This document shows, one piece after another, positions 1 through 8,665 of a stretch of DNA of 64,000 nt (its first letter is position 1; each line of letters starts with the position of its first letter). The position numbers and the translations under genes were made by a program. Source of the stretch: Terriglobia bacterium (lineage in GTDB: Bacteria; Acidobacteriota; Terriglobia; Terriglobales; Acidobacteriaceae); assembly GCA_020073215.1 (NCBI GenBank), contig JAIQFO010000023.1, forward strand, positions 1 through 64,000, given 5' to 3'. The notes below the pieces were generated by a model. The model searched no databases. It was not told the origin of the DNA and worked only from the letters and a program-made list of their open reading frames with translations.

Positions 1-6
1 ACCTCA

Positions 7-129
7 CCACGGAGGCACGGAGACACGGAGGAAGGTCTTGTCTACATGACTCACGGTCGAGTCGTGGGTGCACTGCAAGGGAGCGAGCATGAATTCGCTT
101 TTCTCCGTGTCTCTGTGCCTCCGTGGTGG
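7..129. repeat. Inverted pair of CCACGGAGGCACGG repeats
   Basis: The first 31 bases carry CCACGGAGGCACGGAGACAC and bases 103-129 carry its near-perfect reverse complement, with about 70 bp between them. The two arms could pair over roughly 24 bp with one mismatch. The enclosed ORF at 46-231 is built mostly from repeat sequence and is not believed to be a gene. The unit looks like a dispersed intergenic repeat. What lies left of the window is unknown. Confidence 0.75.
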
Positions 130-254
130 GCGTGGTTCGGACTCATGGAGAATTCGCCGTTGATTAAGGACACTCCCCTCCTAACCACGTACCCGCGTAG
201 TCAACATAACGAAGCGCGAAGTGTTACATGATTCCTACTGTCGCCGCCTAGAAT

Positions 255-288
255 GTTTCAAACATTTGTCCACATTCTTGTTTGAAAC
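255..288. promoter_or_regulatory. Palindromic operator candidate upstream of the MerR gene
   Basis: The arms GTTTCAAAC (255-263) and GTTTGAAAC (280-288) form a perfect 9-bp inverted repeat with a 16-bp spacer, ending 14 bp before the MerR-family ATG at 303. Autoregulation through a promoter palindrome is common for this family, so this is a plausible self-operator. That role is inferred from position and symmetry only. Confidence 0.45.
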
Positions 289-302
289 GGAATGCGCTCG
301 AA

Positions 303-779
303 ATGCAGCAAAAGTTCACATCCAACGAAGTGATCGCCCTGACAGGAATCACCGCCCGTCAGCTGCAATGGTGGGACGAACGGGGCATCGTGGCGCCCGG
401 CCGCCGGGGCCACCGCCGCATCTATACCTGGGACGAACTGGTCACCGTGGCGGTGATCTGCCAACTTCGCCGGCGGGGATTCTCCCTGCAGCGCATGCGC
501 AAGGTGATCGGGTTCCTGCAACAGGAATTCGGCACCACGCTGGCCGCTACGGTCGGCGCGTCATCGGAACAGGAGTATCACCTTCTTACCGACGGCACTC
601 ATCTTTATCTGCGCACCTCGGCGCGGCAGGTCGTGGACCTGCTGAAGAACGCGCGGCAGCCGATGTTCGATATCTGCCTGAGCGACGAAGTCCGCCGGGT
701 TCGGGGGGAGATTCAGTCTCGCAAAAAGTCTGCGGTTTCAGAACGGGTTCGGCCTTTGAGAAGGACGCGCAGAGCGTAA
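303..779 (+). CDS. MerR-family transcriptional regulator
   Basis: The 158-residue product begins MQQKFTSNEV and has the winged helix-turn-helix of MerR regulators at about residues 5-75, with the typical phrases TGITARQLQWWDERGI and GHRRIYTWDEL. The rest is a short variable effector or dimerisation part with no Cys cluster, so a metal sensor is unlikely. I chose the ATG at 303 because the longer ORF starts with TTG at 282, inside the palindrome. No clear Shine-Dalgarno is present, so the message may be leaderless or weakly translated. The basic tail (RVRPLRRTRR) is unusual. The target is unknown. It could regulate itself or the small gene that follows. Confidence 0.8.
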   Translation: MQQKFTSNEVIALTGITARQLQWWDERGIVAPGRRGHRRIYTWDELVTVAVICQLRRRGFSLQRMRKVIGFLQQEFGTTLAATVGASSEQEYHLLTDGTHLYLRTSARQVVDLLKNARQPMFDICLSDEVRRVRGEIQSRKKSAVSERVRPLRRTRRA

Positions 780-822
780 CTCAGTGGGCGTAAGAAGAGC
801 CTAACGGAGGGCGGGGAGGGAC

Positions 823-1089
823 ATGATGATCGGTGAATTGAGCATTATCAACGAGTGGATTCCCGAGCAGATGGAACCCGGCACCGTGTTCGTGTTGGAG
901 AACGCCGGCGAAGTGGGAGAGAAGGAAGACCCTTATTGGGCGGTGCTCTCCTGCCCATCGTGCGGCACGCTGGGCTTGATTACGCGCAAGCAGATGGCGG
1001 GGTTGCTACCCACGATTTGCGGGTCGTCGGTGTGCTCGGCGCAGTTCTTTATTAAGGACGAGGAGATTACGCCACGGAAGCCGTTTTAG
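823..1089 (+). CDS. Small Cys-rich protein, possibly zinc-binding
   Basis: This 88-residue protein starts with MMIGELSIINEW behind a strong GGGAGGG ribosome site. It carries a CPSCG pair at about residues 45-48 and a second pair in ICGSSVC at about 66-72, spaced like a four-Cys zinc ribbon. I do not recognise a named family. It follows the MerR gene by 43 bp on the same strand and may share its transcript. A small structural-zinc or nucleic-acid-binding role is possible but not shown. Confidence 0.6.
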   Translation: MMIGELSIINEWIPEQMEPGTVFVLENAGEVGEKEDPYWAVLSCPSCGTLGLITRKQMAGLLPTICGSSVCSAQFFIKDEEITPRKPF

Positions 1090-1116
1090 GGAGTCTGGTG
1101 GAGAGATGGTAGTGGG

Positions 1117-1218
1117 TTACTTTGAACTTCTCAACGTCTTGGCCAAAAAGACTCCGCCGACAAGCGCGCCAATGGCTATGAGAAGCGTCAGTTCAATCAG
1201 GGCGACGAAAATGGTCAT
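1117..1218 (-). CDS. 33-residue single-span membrane peptide (candidate)
   Basis: This ORF is too short for the supplied track. It reads MTIFVALIELTLLIAIGALV followed by GGVFLAKTLRSSK, which is one hydrophobic helix with a basic C-terminus. It lies 15 bp downstream of hicA on the same strand, so it could be a third cistron of that transcript. There is no convincing Shine-Dalgarno. The clean helix and positive tail argue for a real membrane peptide, but chance cannot be excluded. Confidence 0.4.
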   Translation of the reverse strand: MTIFVALIELTLLIAIGALVGGVFLAKTLRSSK

Positions 1219-1233
1219 ACGCTTATAAGACAC

Positions 1234-1458
1234 TCAGCGACCGCCAAGCAACTCCTCCACCGACAACTCAACATCACGCAGCACCGACCGCAGAAGACCG
1301 GGGCCGATGGTTTCGCCAGAGTGAACCGGCACGGTTGTTACCCTTCCATCCGCATGTTTGAGAAAAACGTGACTGCCTCGAGTTCGTACAACCTCAAATC
1401 CAATCTTTTCAAGCAGCCGCACGAGTTCCTTGCCCTTCAGGCGTGGAAGGCGAGTCAT
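1234..1458 (-). CDS. hicA: HicA family mRNA interferase toxin
   Basis: The 74-residue protein is a HicA toxin with a double-stranded-RNA-binding-like fold. The diagnostic GSHVFLKHADGR (about residues 28-39) contains the catalytic His, preceded by the typical start KGKELVRLLEKIGFEVVRT. Toxins of this family cleave mRNA until bound by HicB. The start overlaps the hicB stop by 4 bp (ATGA), so the two are translationally coupled. The order is antitoxin first, the reverse of the first described hicAB loci but common elsewhere. Confidence 0.9.
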   Translation of the reverse strand: MTRLPRLKGKELVRLLEKIGFEVVRTRGSHVFLKHADGRVTTVPVHSGETIGPGLLRSVLRDVELSVEELLGGR

Positions 1459-1667
1459 ACGGAAATCTGCTGGATACCGACAAGTTCAAGCGAAGGGGCA
1501 GCTTGATTGTCCTCCAAGCAAAGCTGAATCACTTCCCGCACTCGTTTCATAAGAGTGTCCAGGTTCTTCGCCTGGGTGTGGCAACCTCGCAGGGCAGGCA
1601 CGGTCGCGACGTAGTAGTCGTCTTCGTCGCGCTCGATGACAACCGTGAATTTCCTTTGAGTCCTCAT
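1455..1667 (-). CDS. hicB: HicB family antitoxin (short form)
   Basis: This 70-residue protein matches the HicB partial RNase-H-like fold: FTVVIERDEDDYYVATVPAL, then GCHTQAKNLDTLMKRVREVI. It neutralises HicA by direct binding. At 70 residues there is no room for the extra C-terminal DNA-binding domain of longer HicB proteins, so autoregulation, if any, needs another factor. It is the first gene of the pair and overlaps hicA by 4 bp. A repeat hairpin pair lies about 90 bp upstream. Confidence 0.9.
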   Translation of the reverse strand: MRTQRKFTVVIERDEDDYYVATVPALRGCHTQAKNLDTLMKRVREVIQLCLEDNQAAPSLELVGIQQISV

Positions 1668-1752
1668 GTGCGGATTCTAGCATGATGAAGAAAGGCCTCA
1701 GGCGAATCATGATTGCTGTGACCACTGGCAGCAGCCGAACTGCGCTCGGCTT

Positions 1753-1806
1753 GGATGGGCGAGGGTGCCCGTCCCCAAACAAACTTGGACGGGGCGGAGC
1801 CCCGTC
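1753..1806. repeat. Double REP-like hairpin (GACGGGC family)
   Basis: Two GC-rich hairpins stand side by side: GGATGGGC/GCCCGTCC at 1753-1774 and GACGGGGC/GCCCCGTC at 1788-1806. The second has the same GACGGG...CCCGTC core as the palindromes inside uvrC, leuS and atpG. The pair lies between hicB and the end of ribBA. No T-run follows, so a simple terminator is less likely than a dispersed repeat. Confidence 0.65.
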
Positions 1807-1819
1807 ACCACACTGGCAC

Positions 1820-2995
1820 CTACGTTTTCGGAACTGAAAACTTCACTGGAACCTGCTCGACTATCTCGATGTCAAATCCTTCCAGCCCGGCCACTCTTCG
1901 CGGGTGATTGGTCAAGAGGCGAATGCGCTTCAAGCTCAGATCGGAGAGGATCTGCGCTCCCAGTCCAATCTCGCGTTGAATCTTGCGCTCACTTTCGGGC
2001 AGGGACGGCAGGCGGCGTTCGCGGTGAAAGGTTAGACACGACTGCTCCCCGATTCTTTCCGCCGTGAAACCTTTCGACGTCTGGTGCAGGTAAATCAATG
2101 CGCCCCGATTTTCCGCCGCGATCATCTGCAACGAAGCCTCAAGCGTCTGATGGCAGTCGCAGCCGGTGGCGCCGAAAACGTCGCCCAGCAGGCAGTGCGC
2201 GTGCATGCGGACCAGGACCGGCTCGGACGAACCGGCAATGTCGCCGCGGCCAATGTCGCCGCGAATCAGTGCCATGTGCGATCCGCCACCGTCGATTTCA
2301 CTCTCGTAGGCGATCAGGCGGAATTGACCATGCCTGGTTTCGACCATGGCCTCGCCCACACGATGCACGTAGCGCTCATGCTGCATGCGGTAGCGGATCA
2401 ACTCGGCCACCGTGAGCATTTTCATTTCGTGCTGGCGGCAGAACTCGGTCAGGTCGGGCACGCGCGCCATGGTACCGTCGTCTTTCATGATTTCGCAGAT
2501 GATCCCGGCCGGAACCATGCCCGCTAACCGCGCAAGATCCACGGAGGCTTCGGTCTGGCCGGCGCGCACCAGCACTCCTCCCTTGCGGGCTCGCAGCGGG
2601 AACACGTGGCCCGGCCGCGCCAAGTCGGATGGCCGCGTGGCCGGATCGATTGCCGTCCGGATGGTGTGCGATCGGTCATAGGCCGAAATTCCCGTGGTCA
2701 CACCTTCGCGTGCGTCAATCGCCTCGCAAAAAGCGGTGCCGTACTGCGATGTGTTTTCGCTGGTCATAGGCCCGATGCGCAGGTGGTCAAGCCGTTCTTC
2801 GGTCATCGCCAGGCAGACGAGGCCCCGCCCGTGCCTGGCCATGAAGTTAATGGCTTCGGGCGTCACCTTCTCGGCCGCGAGCGTGAGATCGCCTTCGTTC
2901 TCGCGATCCTCGTCGTCGACCACAACGATCATTCGGCCCGCGCGGATCTCCTCGATCGCGGTAGGGACATCGGTAAAGGGTGAGTTGGGAGTCAT
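1820..2995 (-). CDS. ribBA: RibBA: DHBP synthase with a divergent GTP cyclohydrolase II half
   Basis: The 391-residue protein joins two riboflavin enzymes. Residues about 8-205 are 3,4-dihydroxy-2-butanone-4-phosphate synthase with the acidic metal site [14 protein letters not shown] and a His in RPGHVFPL. Residues about 210-390 are GTP cyclohydrolase II-like, with zinc Cys ligands in [16 protein letters not shown]. The usual RQEGRGIGLxxKxxAY motif, which holds a catalytic Tyr in E. coli RibA, is replaced by [13 protein letters not shown]. The fold returns with [10 protein letters not shown] and [14 protein letters not shown]. The second activity may therefore be lost or altered. No FMN riboswitch was seen upstream. 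It begins 6 bp after the DUF4126 gene, probably co-transcribed. Confidence 0.9.
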   Translation of the reverse strand: MTPNSPFTDVPTAIEEIRAGRMIVVVDDEDRENEGDLTLAAEKVTPEAINFMARHGRGLVCLAMTEERLDHLRIGPMTSENTSQYGTAFCEAIDAREGVTTGISAYDRSHTIRTAIDPATRPSDLARPGHVFPLRARKGGVLVRAGQTEASVDLARLAGMVPAGIICEIMKDDGTMARVPDLTEFCRQHEMKMLTVAELIRYRMQHERYVHRVGEAMVETRHGQFRLIAYESEIDGGGSHMALIRGDIGRGDIAGSSEPVLVRMHAHCLLGDVFGATGCDCHQTLEASLQMIAAENRGALIYLHQTSKGFTAERIGEQSCLTFHRERRLPSLPESERKIQREIGLGAQILSDLSLKRIRLLTNHPRRVAGLEGFDIEIVEQVPVKFSVPKT

Positions 2996-3001
2996 AAGGA
3001 T

Positions 3002-3679
3002 TCAGGCTGCGTTTGCTCCACTCTCCTTCGACGGCGCCAGGCGGTCGTCCACGTCTTTGTCCGCCAAACAAAACAAGTCCTTTAGCGCCCGCGTCATCGC
3101 CCGCACCACCCAGCGCATCACGACCGCGATCAAAAAGAGAAAGGCGGCAACGATGAGGGCAGCTGCAATCGGGTGACGGGTGGCAAGCCAGGTCAGGAAC
3201 ACGGCGAGCGTGTCTTCTCCCGCGCTGAGCGCGATGTTTGAACCCGGTTCGGGCGACGGGGTAACGGCGACGCGCGCCGCCGTCTTGCCTCCATGCGCCG
3301 CCAAGGCAATTGCCCCGCCCGCCAAGGCCGCCAACAACTGCTTTTCCGGTGAAAGCTGGGAGGTTGCGCCGTAGGCGATCAAGGCCGCTACCGGAACTCG
3401 AACGAAGGTGTGCAGGGCATTCCAGAACAAGTCGAACGCGGGAATCTTGTCGGCGAAGAACTCAATGGCAAACAGCGTTCCAGACGCCGCAATGACCCAC
3501 CAATTGGACAGCAGGTGCAGGCCGGAGGGCAGATCGAGCAGGCCGGCATGGGCCAGCAGTCCAAGTGTGGCCACCGTGGCATACAGGTTGAGCCCGGCTG
3601 CGAAGCTGACCGCCACAATCAGCCCTACGAGGTTAGGACCAGCGAGGCCGGAGCCGCCAAACTTCATGCCTGCCAGCAT
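3002..3679 (-). CDS. DUF4126 family membrane protein
   Basis: The product has about 225 residues and several hydrophobic segments, with the DUF4126 signature of Gly/Ala-rich helices: [19 protein letters not shown] near the N-terminus and [20 protein letters not shown] in the middle. The function of the family is unknown. The ORF track starts 8 codons earlier at a TTG. I prefer the ATG at 3679, with a further ATG at 3667 possible. It is immediately upstream of ribBA on the same strand. Confidence 0.75.
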   Translation of the reverse strand: MLAGMKFGGSGLAGPNLVGLIVAVSFAAGLNLYATVATLGLLAHAGLLDLPSGLHLLSNWWVIAASGTLFAIEFFADKIPAFDLFWNALHTFVRVPVAALIAYGATSQLSPEKQLLAALAGGAIALAAHGGKTAARVAVTPSPEPGSNIALSAGEDTLAVFLTWLATRHPIAAALIVAAFLFLIAVVMRWVVRAMTRALKDLFCLADKDVDDRLAPSKESGANAA

Positions 3680-3781
3680 ATCCGCACCCGGCCTCCTGGC
3701 CAATACAGCATAAGAAAATGCAGCGCAAAACAGGAAAGGGTCGCCTGCGGCGACCCTCCCATTAAACCCTGTTCCCTGCGG

Positions 3782-4009
3782 TTACAGGGTAGATTCGATT
3801 TCAAAACCCCAAGCTTCCAACAAGGGCTCGGGAATGTACTTGGAATTCTTGTTGCGACGCGCCCATTCCCGCAGCCTTGTGGACCGCAAATACTGGTCAG
3901 GGGAGAGCTTGTACTCGTGCACAACCTGTTCGAATTCGGTGATGGTGGGGGTGACCGGCCCGATGGGCTCGGGCTTACCCCAGTTGGGGTTTCCGCGTCG
4001 CTTAGCCAT
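3782..4009 (-). CDS. Small basic hypothetical protein
   Basis: This 75-residue product starts MAKRRGNPNWGKPEPIGPV and is rich in Arg, Lys and Trp. The sequence EFEQVVHEYKLSPDQYLRST suggests a short helical core. I do not recognise a family. A modest AGAGG ribosome site lies upstream, and codon use is like the neighbours. It may be a small nucleic-acid-associated protein, but nothing in the sequence proves that. Confidence 0.55.
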   Translation of the reverse strand: MAKRRGNPNWGKPEPIGPVTPTITEFEQVVHEYKLSPDQYLRSTRLREWARRNKNSKYIPEPLLEAWGFEIESTL

Positions 4010-4696
4010 GAAAAATATAACCTCTATTAGTTTGATTCCAATAATTGCCGAAGGGATTCACCCGCAAAAAGACAAACCAAATCCACGGATTTCAGCCCCC
4101 TCGGCTCCTATGGAAGCTATTGATAATAATAGGTTTCTCTACGTAAGTCAATAGAAAAATTGGCCCTGGTCGAGCAAATTTGTTATCTCCTTTGTCCACA
4201 GCCACTTGCAGCTAGCGGGCCCCGTGGGGGCAGGGGCAGCCTCCGTGCTCTGGACGAAACCTCTACGCCAGAATGCGAAGAGAAACCGTGTCCCCCGTCG
4301 GATAAGCGGCGTGTCTTGAATTGGCTCTACCAGAATTGCCTTTCGCCGTTTTGATGAAAATCTCAACATCGCGAGCGTAAGAGGCACCCAGACGCCTTTT
4401 CCACGGCATTCTACTGAACCGCGATCTTTCCGCCGATATCACCAGCGAGGCACTCTCTGCGACCAGCGCGCCCTGACCCGGAGGTGACCGCAGTAACCGG
4501 ACGACCGGGCCATTGCGTTGACCATGGAATCTCATAGACTTAGAGTGCGAGTAGGGAGTGTTCCGCTGGCCCGGTTGGGGATTGGTGATCTCTCCCCTGG
4601 GCGAAATGCGCGAAGTCGGCTTCGCGAGACATTCCCCACCATCACCATGGAAGAACCGGGGGCACGCAAGAACCGATCGGAAGGGCGATTCGAAGC
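4010..4696. other. Intergenic region, no gene recognised
   Basis: This 687-bp stretch separates a leftward small gene from a rightward PilZ gene. The left part is AT-rich near the start of the small gene. Short ORFs here (4148-4387 and 4263-4535 minus, 4518-4706 plus) have no recognisable protein features or good ribosome sites. It probably holds promoters for both flanking genes. Confidence 0.5.
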
Positions 4697-5869
4697 ATGG
4701 GCTTGAAGTCTCTACTACTGAGTAAGGACGAAAAGACGGTGCGCGTCCTGCGCCGAGTTCTCAGCGACCTCGAAATTGACGTCGAGCACTGTTCCGGCGT
4801 GGATGAGGCCATCCGTCGCATTACCCGCCAGCGTTTCGAAGCCATCATCGCGGATGGGGCGAATGTGGAGGATGCTGGCAGCGTGTTGCGCGGGGTCAGA
4901 GCCGCTCCCGTCAACAAGCGCGCCCTCACGGTCGTGCTCGTGGAAGCTCCGGTCGGCCTCAAGGGTGGCTTCGAGTTGGGCGCCCATTTTGTTCTCCATA
5001 AACCGCTGGCGGTCGAGCGTGCCAAAGCCAGCTTTCGCGCGGTTCGAGCCATGATGAAGCGGGAGCGGCGGCTGCAACTGCGGGTCGCGGTGCAGATTCC
5101 GGTCGAGTGTTACGGCTGGGGCTCCCGCCGCTACCGAGCCCAGACCATCGATCTCTGCGAAGGGGGCATGGCAATCCAGTTTGCCGAGCGCTTTGCGAAA
5201 GAGAACTCGCTCCGCTTCTCGTTCGAATTGCCGGGCATGACGGCGTCGGACATGGGCCACATCGTGGAAATCCACGGTGACCTGGCGTGGGAAGGCGACC
5301 GCGCTCGGGTCGGCGTCCGCTTCACCGACGCAACCGAAGAGCAGCGCCACACCCTTCGCCGATGGTTGAACGCCCAGCTTCCCGAGCCTGAGCAGGACGA
5401 CCCGCCCGTGAACTGCCGGCTCACCGACCTCAGTCTTGGCGGTTGCTATCTCGCGACCAACTCACCGTTCCCCAGGCGCACGCGCATCATCCTTAAGATC
5501 AGGACCGCCGACCTCGAAATCCGTGCCGGGGGCATCGTGCTGGTCGCGCATCCGGAATTCGGAATGGGAGTAGAGTTCCTCCAATCCACGACCGAGCAAC
5601 GGGATCAGGTTCTCCGCCTGATCACGACTCTGCGCGCTAACGGAGACAAATCTCCCCAGCTTCAGGTCGAACCCGACGGATTGGAAACACCATCGTCCGA
5701 CGCCGGCGTAGCGATGTTCCAATCTTACGAAAACGAACGGTCCGCTGCCGAGGACACACTGGTCGATCTGTTCCGGCAAAAGTTTGAGATGCCGGTCGAC
5801 GCCTTCCTGGAGCAGATGCGGGCCCAGCGTCACGCGGTCGAGACGCAGGCCGCGAAAGTGTCGTCGTAG
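4697..5869 (+). CDS. Receiver domain plus two PilZ domains, predicted c-di-GMP effector
   Basis: This 390-residue protein has a CheY-like receiver at about 1-118: an acidic pair in LLLSKDEKTV, a candidate phospho-acceptor in FEAIIADG, and a KP in FVLHKPL. A first PilZ domain follows (about 120-225) with the RxxxR-like KRERRLQLR and the LCEGGMAIQ loop. A second PilZ-like domain (about 235-320) has LTDLSLGGCYLAT but a weak RxxxR. PilZ domains bind cyclic di-GMP, so the protein probably couples phosphorylation or pseudo-phosphorylation to c-di-GMP in motility or surface regulation. The last 70 residues are a helical tail. A GGAAGGG site precedes the ATG. Confidence 0.8.
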   Translation: MGLKSLLLSKDEKTVRVLRRVLSDLEIDVEHCSGVDEAIRRITRQRFEAIIADGANVEDAGSVLRGVRAAPVNKRALTVVLVEAPVGLKGGFELGAHFVLHKPLAVERAKASFRAVRAMMKRERRLQLRVAVQIPVECYGWGSRRYRAQTIDLCEGGMAIQFAERFAKENSLRFSFELPGMTASDMGHIVEIHGDLAWEGDRARVGVRFTDATEEQRHTLRRWLNAQLPEPEQDDPPVNCRLTDLSLGGCYLATNSPFPRRTRIILKIRTADLEIRAGGIVLVAHPEFGMGVEFLQSTTEQRDQVLRLITTLRANGDKSPQLQVEPDGLETPSSDAGVAMFQSYENERSAAEDTLVDLFRQKFEMPVDAFLEQMRAQRHAVETQAAKVSS

Positions 5870-5943
5870 GGCGGTTTCATAATTGCCTTACGGGCGCGGA
5901 ACCAAGTTCCCAGCCGCGAAGCCGCGTTTGAGTGCAGCCCGTT

Positions 5944-6819
5944 TTACCCTTCGGGAATAAATTCGCTCACCATCCCGCGCTGCAGCAAATACGCTCCCGG
6001 CCCCTGCTGTCCGCGAATCGAACGGCAGAACTCGGCTACAAAGAATCCCGCTTTCACGGCCTCGCGGAACGCCCACCGGGTCGCCTCGCGCCACTCTCGC
6101 GCGACCCCCATGTCAGCCCGCTCGACTTCCAGAATGTCGCCCGGAATTTCGATGCTCAGGCGCTGCCGGGCGAGCGCCTCGGCCAGATCGGCCCGCCCCG
6201 GCCTCCCGCAGGGATCGAAGCGCACCAGCGGAGCCAGCAGCCGCAGGGCATCAAGCGTCTCCGCTCTCGCACTGTTACCCGCCAGCCGATCCCGCACCCG
6301 CCGCGAATTCAATATCCAGCGCACCCACAGCCGGTCGGTTCCGTTCCGATGCAGCATGCTGGAGGTTTCCGGCCCGTAGAAGTCCACCTTGTACGTATCG
6401 GAAACCACGCCCAGCTTGGAAAGGTTGAAGTGCGCATTGCGGCTTTGCAGCGGATCGAAGGTCCACGTCATCTCGTGAACGCCCATGGCCATGGCGCGCT
6501 CGCGCTGCGCCTGCTTCAGCCGCGAGCCCAGATCGAGGTGCCGATAAGCATCGATTACCGCCAGCATGTGCGAGTGGACGGTCGTCTGCCCGTGCTCGCG
6601 GCCGAGAAATCCGAAGGCGAAGCCGATTAGCTTCTCCTGGTCGAAAGCCCCAACGAAGATGTTGCCCGCCGTCTTCAAGGCAATGGCCAGCGTGAGGGGC
6701 AAGGTGTCATCGTCCGCCATCCCCCAGACTACCTTCTCCACCGCCTTCAACTGGCGGAGATCGTCGATGCTTTTGAGGTCGCGGATGACAATCTGTGGCG
6801 CGAGGCTGCGAGACATCAT
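5944..6819 (-). CDS. GNAT superfamily N-acetyltransferase (COG3375-like)
   Basis: The GNAT core lies at about residues 10-160, with VGAFDQEKLIGFAFGF (strand beta4 region) and the acetyl-CoA loop region HLDLGSRLKQAQRERA, followed by EMTWTFDPLQSRNAHFNLSKLG, characteristic of the COG3375 group. The substrate is unknown. I start it at the ATG at 6819 because GAAAGG stands a few bases upstream. The longer ORF in the track adds 39 unlike residues. It is divergent from pepA. Confidence 0.75.
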   Translation of the reverse strand: MMSRSLAPQIVIRDLKSIDDLRQLKAVEKVVWGMADDDTLPLTLAIALKTAGNIFVGAFDQEKLIGFAFGFLGREHGQTTVHSHMLAVIDAYRHLDLGSRLKQAQRERAMAMGVHEMTWTFDPLQSRNAHFNLSKLGVVSDTYKVDFYGPETSSMLHRNGTDRLWVRWILNSRRVRDRLAGNSARAETLDALRLLAPLVRFDPCGRPGRADLAEALARQRLSIEIPGDILEVERADMGVAREWREATRWAFREAVKAGFFVAEFCRSIRGQQGPGAYLLQRGMVSEFIPEG

Positions 6820-7150
6820 GGTTGGCCTTTCGCGCGCATGGAGTTCTGTTCCCAGGGCATGACAGTCTTCGCGCTGAGTCCGGCGCGGAAGAGAATCCAT
6901 CGTGTACAGCACGGCTTGCATCCTTGTCAACAGCATTCACCGCAGGCAGTCCCCGCGACCGAAGGCTCTTCCTCCTTATTCGCCCTAGTCCTTAAACCAA
7001 TGCTGCGCGGGTCGATCGAACCTTGGCTCTTATCCAATCTGTTCCTGCGCGTTCCTCGCGAACTAGCGGCATTCCAAGGCCGCATCCCCTTGCGATTTTC
7101 GCAGCTCAGTTGCGCGTTCCCCCTTCCACCGTGGATACTGATGCGAGCCC
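6820..7150. other. Divergent intergenic region between GNAT gene and pepA
   Basis: These 331 bp lie between two genes reading outward and must contain both promoters. No repeat, terminator or small gene with a good ribosome site was recognised. Confidence 0.5.
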
Positions 7151-8662
7151 ATGAATACAAACCTCTCTTCCTCTGCTCCGTCTCAACTGGAAACCGAATG
7201 CCTGGTCGTGGTAGTGCTCGATCACAACGAAAAAGATCGCAAGGAAAAAGATAAGCCCGCGCCATCGGTCGAATCGACAGACAGCCTCGTAGGCGACGCT
7301 ATCAAGGACGTCATGGCAAGTGGCGAAGTCACCGCAAAGACCTTCGAAACCACGCTGCTGCACCACCCCTCTGGCCTGAAAGCGAAGCGCTTGCTCCTTG
7401 TCGGTGGCGGGAAAGCCAAGACTTTTTCCGCCGCGGAACTGCGCCAGCTCGCGGGCACGGCCGTGCGCACCCTGAAGGGTAAGAACATTCGCAGCTTCGC
7501 TTTTGCCCTACCCGACACCGGGATCGCTGCGCCGGAAGGTGTGCGCGCCATTGTGGAAGGCGCCTTCGTCGGCAACTTCGAACCCGGCTACTACAAGAGC
7601 GATCACATGGAGAGCGACCGGAAGATCGACGCCGTAACCATCGTCGTGCAAGGCGATACCAAGCCGCTCGAAAGCTCCATGCAAGCTGCGCGCATCGTCG
7701 CCGAATCACAGAACTTCATCCGCGACCTGGTCAACGAACCCTCCAATCGCATGACCCCGACCATCCTGGCGGAGCGCGCGAAAAAAATGGCTGCCGAAGT
7801 CGGCTTGAAATGCGAAGCCTACGGCGCCGACAAGATTAAAGAATTAAAGATGGGGGCCTTCTGGGGAGTGGCCCAGGGATCCGACGAACCTCCCGCGCTG
7901 ATCGTATTGCGTTATGACCCCCAGGGCGCGGCAAAGGATGTTCACCTCGGCCTGGTCGGCAAGGGCGTCACTTTCGACACCGGCGGCATCTCCATCAAAC
8001 CCGCCGACGGCATGGAGAAAATGAAGTACGACATGGCCGGAGCCGCCACCATGATCGGCGTGATGCGCGCCATCGCCCTGCTCAAACCGAAAGTCAAAGT
8101 CACGGCCATCGTCTGCGCCACCGAAAACATGCCCTCCGGCAAAGCGCAAAAGCCTGGGGACGTGCAGATCGCCATGTCCGGCAAGTCCATCGAAATCATC
8201 AATACCGACGCCGAAGGACGCCTCATCCTAGCCGACGGCCTCTGCTATGCCCGCCAACTCGGCTGCACCCATTTAGTCGACGCCGCCACCCTGACCGGAG
8301 CTGTCGTCGTAGCCCTTGGCTACGTGAATGCCGGAATCTTCTCGAGCGACGACCAACTGTACGAGCGCTTCGCGAAAGCCAACCAGCAAGCGGGCGAGAA
8401 GATGTGGCGTCTTCCCCTCGACGACGAATACAAAGAGATCATCAAATCAAACATCGCCGACATGGTGAACTCCGGCGGACGCTGGGGCGGAGCCATTTCT
8501 GCCGCCATGTTCCTGAAAGAATTCGCCGAAGACACACCCTGGATCCACCTCGACATCGCCGGTACCGCATGGATGGAGGAGAACAAGTCGTGGATCGCCA
8601 AAGGTCCGTCGGGAATCGCCTTGCGCAGCCTGGTGGAATTCGTGAAAAGCTACGCGGCGTGA
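7151..8662 (+). CDS. pepA: Leucyl aminopeptidase, M17 family
   Basis: The 503-residue protein is a cytosolic M17 aminopeptidase that removes N-terminal residues from peptides, using two metal ions. The C-terminal catalytic domain (about 195-500) shows VGKGVTFDTGGISIKPADGM with the metal-binding Lys and Asp, ENMPSGKAQKPGD, and the family signature NTDAEGRL. The N-terminal macro-like domain spans about 15-170. Length is normal. The stop is only 3 bp from the stop of the converging deacetylase gene, so no terminator fits between them. Confidence 0.95.
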   Translation: MNTNLSSSAPSQLETECLVVVVLDHNEKDRKEKDKPAPSVESTDSLVGDAIKDVMASGEVTAKTFETTLLHHPSGLKAKRLLLVGGGKAKTFSAAELRQLAGTAVRTLKGKNIRSFAFALPDTGIAAPEGVRAIVEGAFVGNFEPGYYKSDHMESDRKIDAVTIVVQGDTKPLESSMQAARIVAESQNFIRDLVNEPSNRMTPTILAERAKKMAAEVGLKCEAYGADKIKELKMGAFWGVAQGSDEPPALIVLRYDPQGAAKDVHLGLVGKGVTFDTGGISIKPADGMEKMKYDMAGAATMIGVMRAIALLKPKVKVTAIVCATENMPSGKAQKPGDVQIAMSGKSIEIINTDAEGRLILADGLCYARQLGCTHLVDAATLTGAVVVALGYVNAGIFSSDDQLYERFAKANQQAGEKMWRLPLDDEYKEIIKSNIADMVNSGGRWGGAISAAMFLKEFAEDTPWIHLDIAGTAWMEENKSWIAKGPSGIALRSLVEFVKSYAA

Positions 8663-8665
8663 TCG

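Noticed and set aside
46-231. 61-residue ORF at the window start
   Set aside because: Much of it is encoded by the inverted CCACGGAGGCACGG repeat and it has no ribosome site.
2996-3001. FMN riboswitch upstream of ribBA
   Set aside because: Only six bases separate ribBA from the gene before it, and no conserved riboswitch core was seen upstream of that gene.
5944-6936. Longer start for the GNAT gene
   Set aside because: The extra 39 residues do not resemble the family, and a clear GAAAGG site precedes the ATG at 6819.
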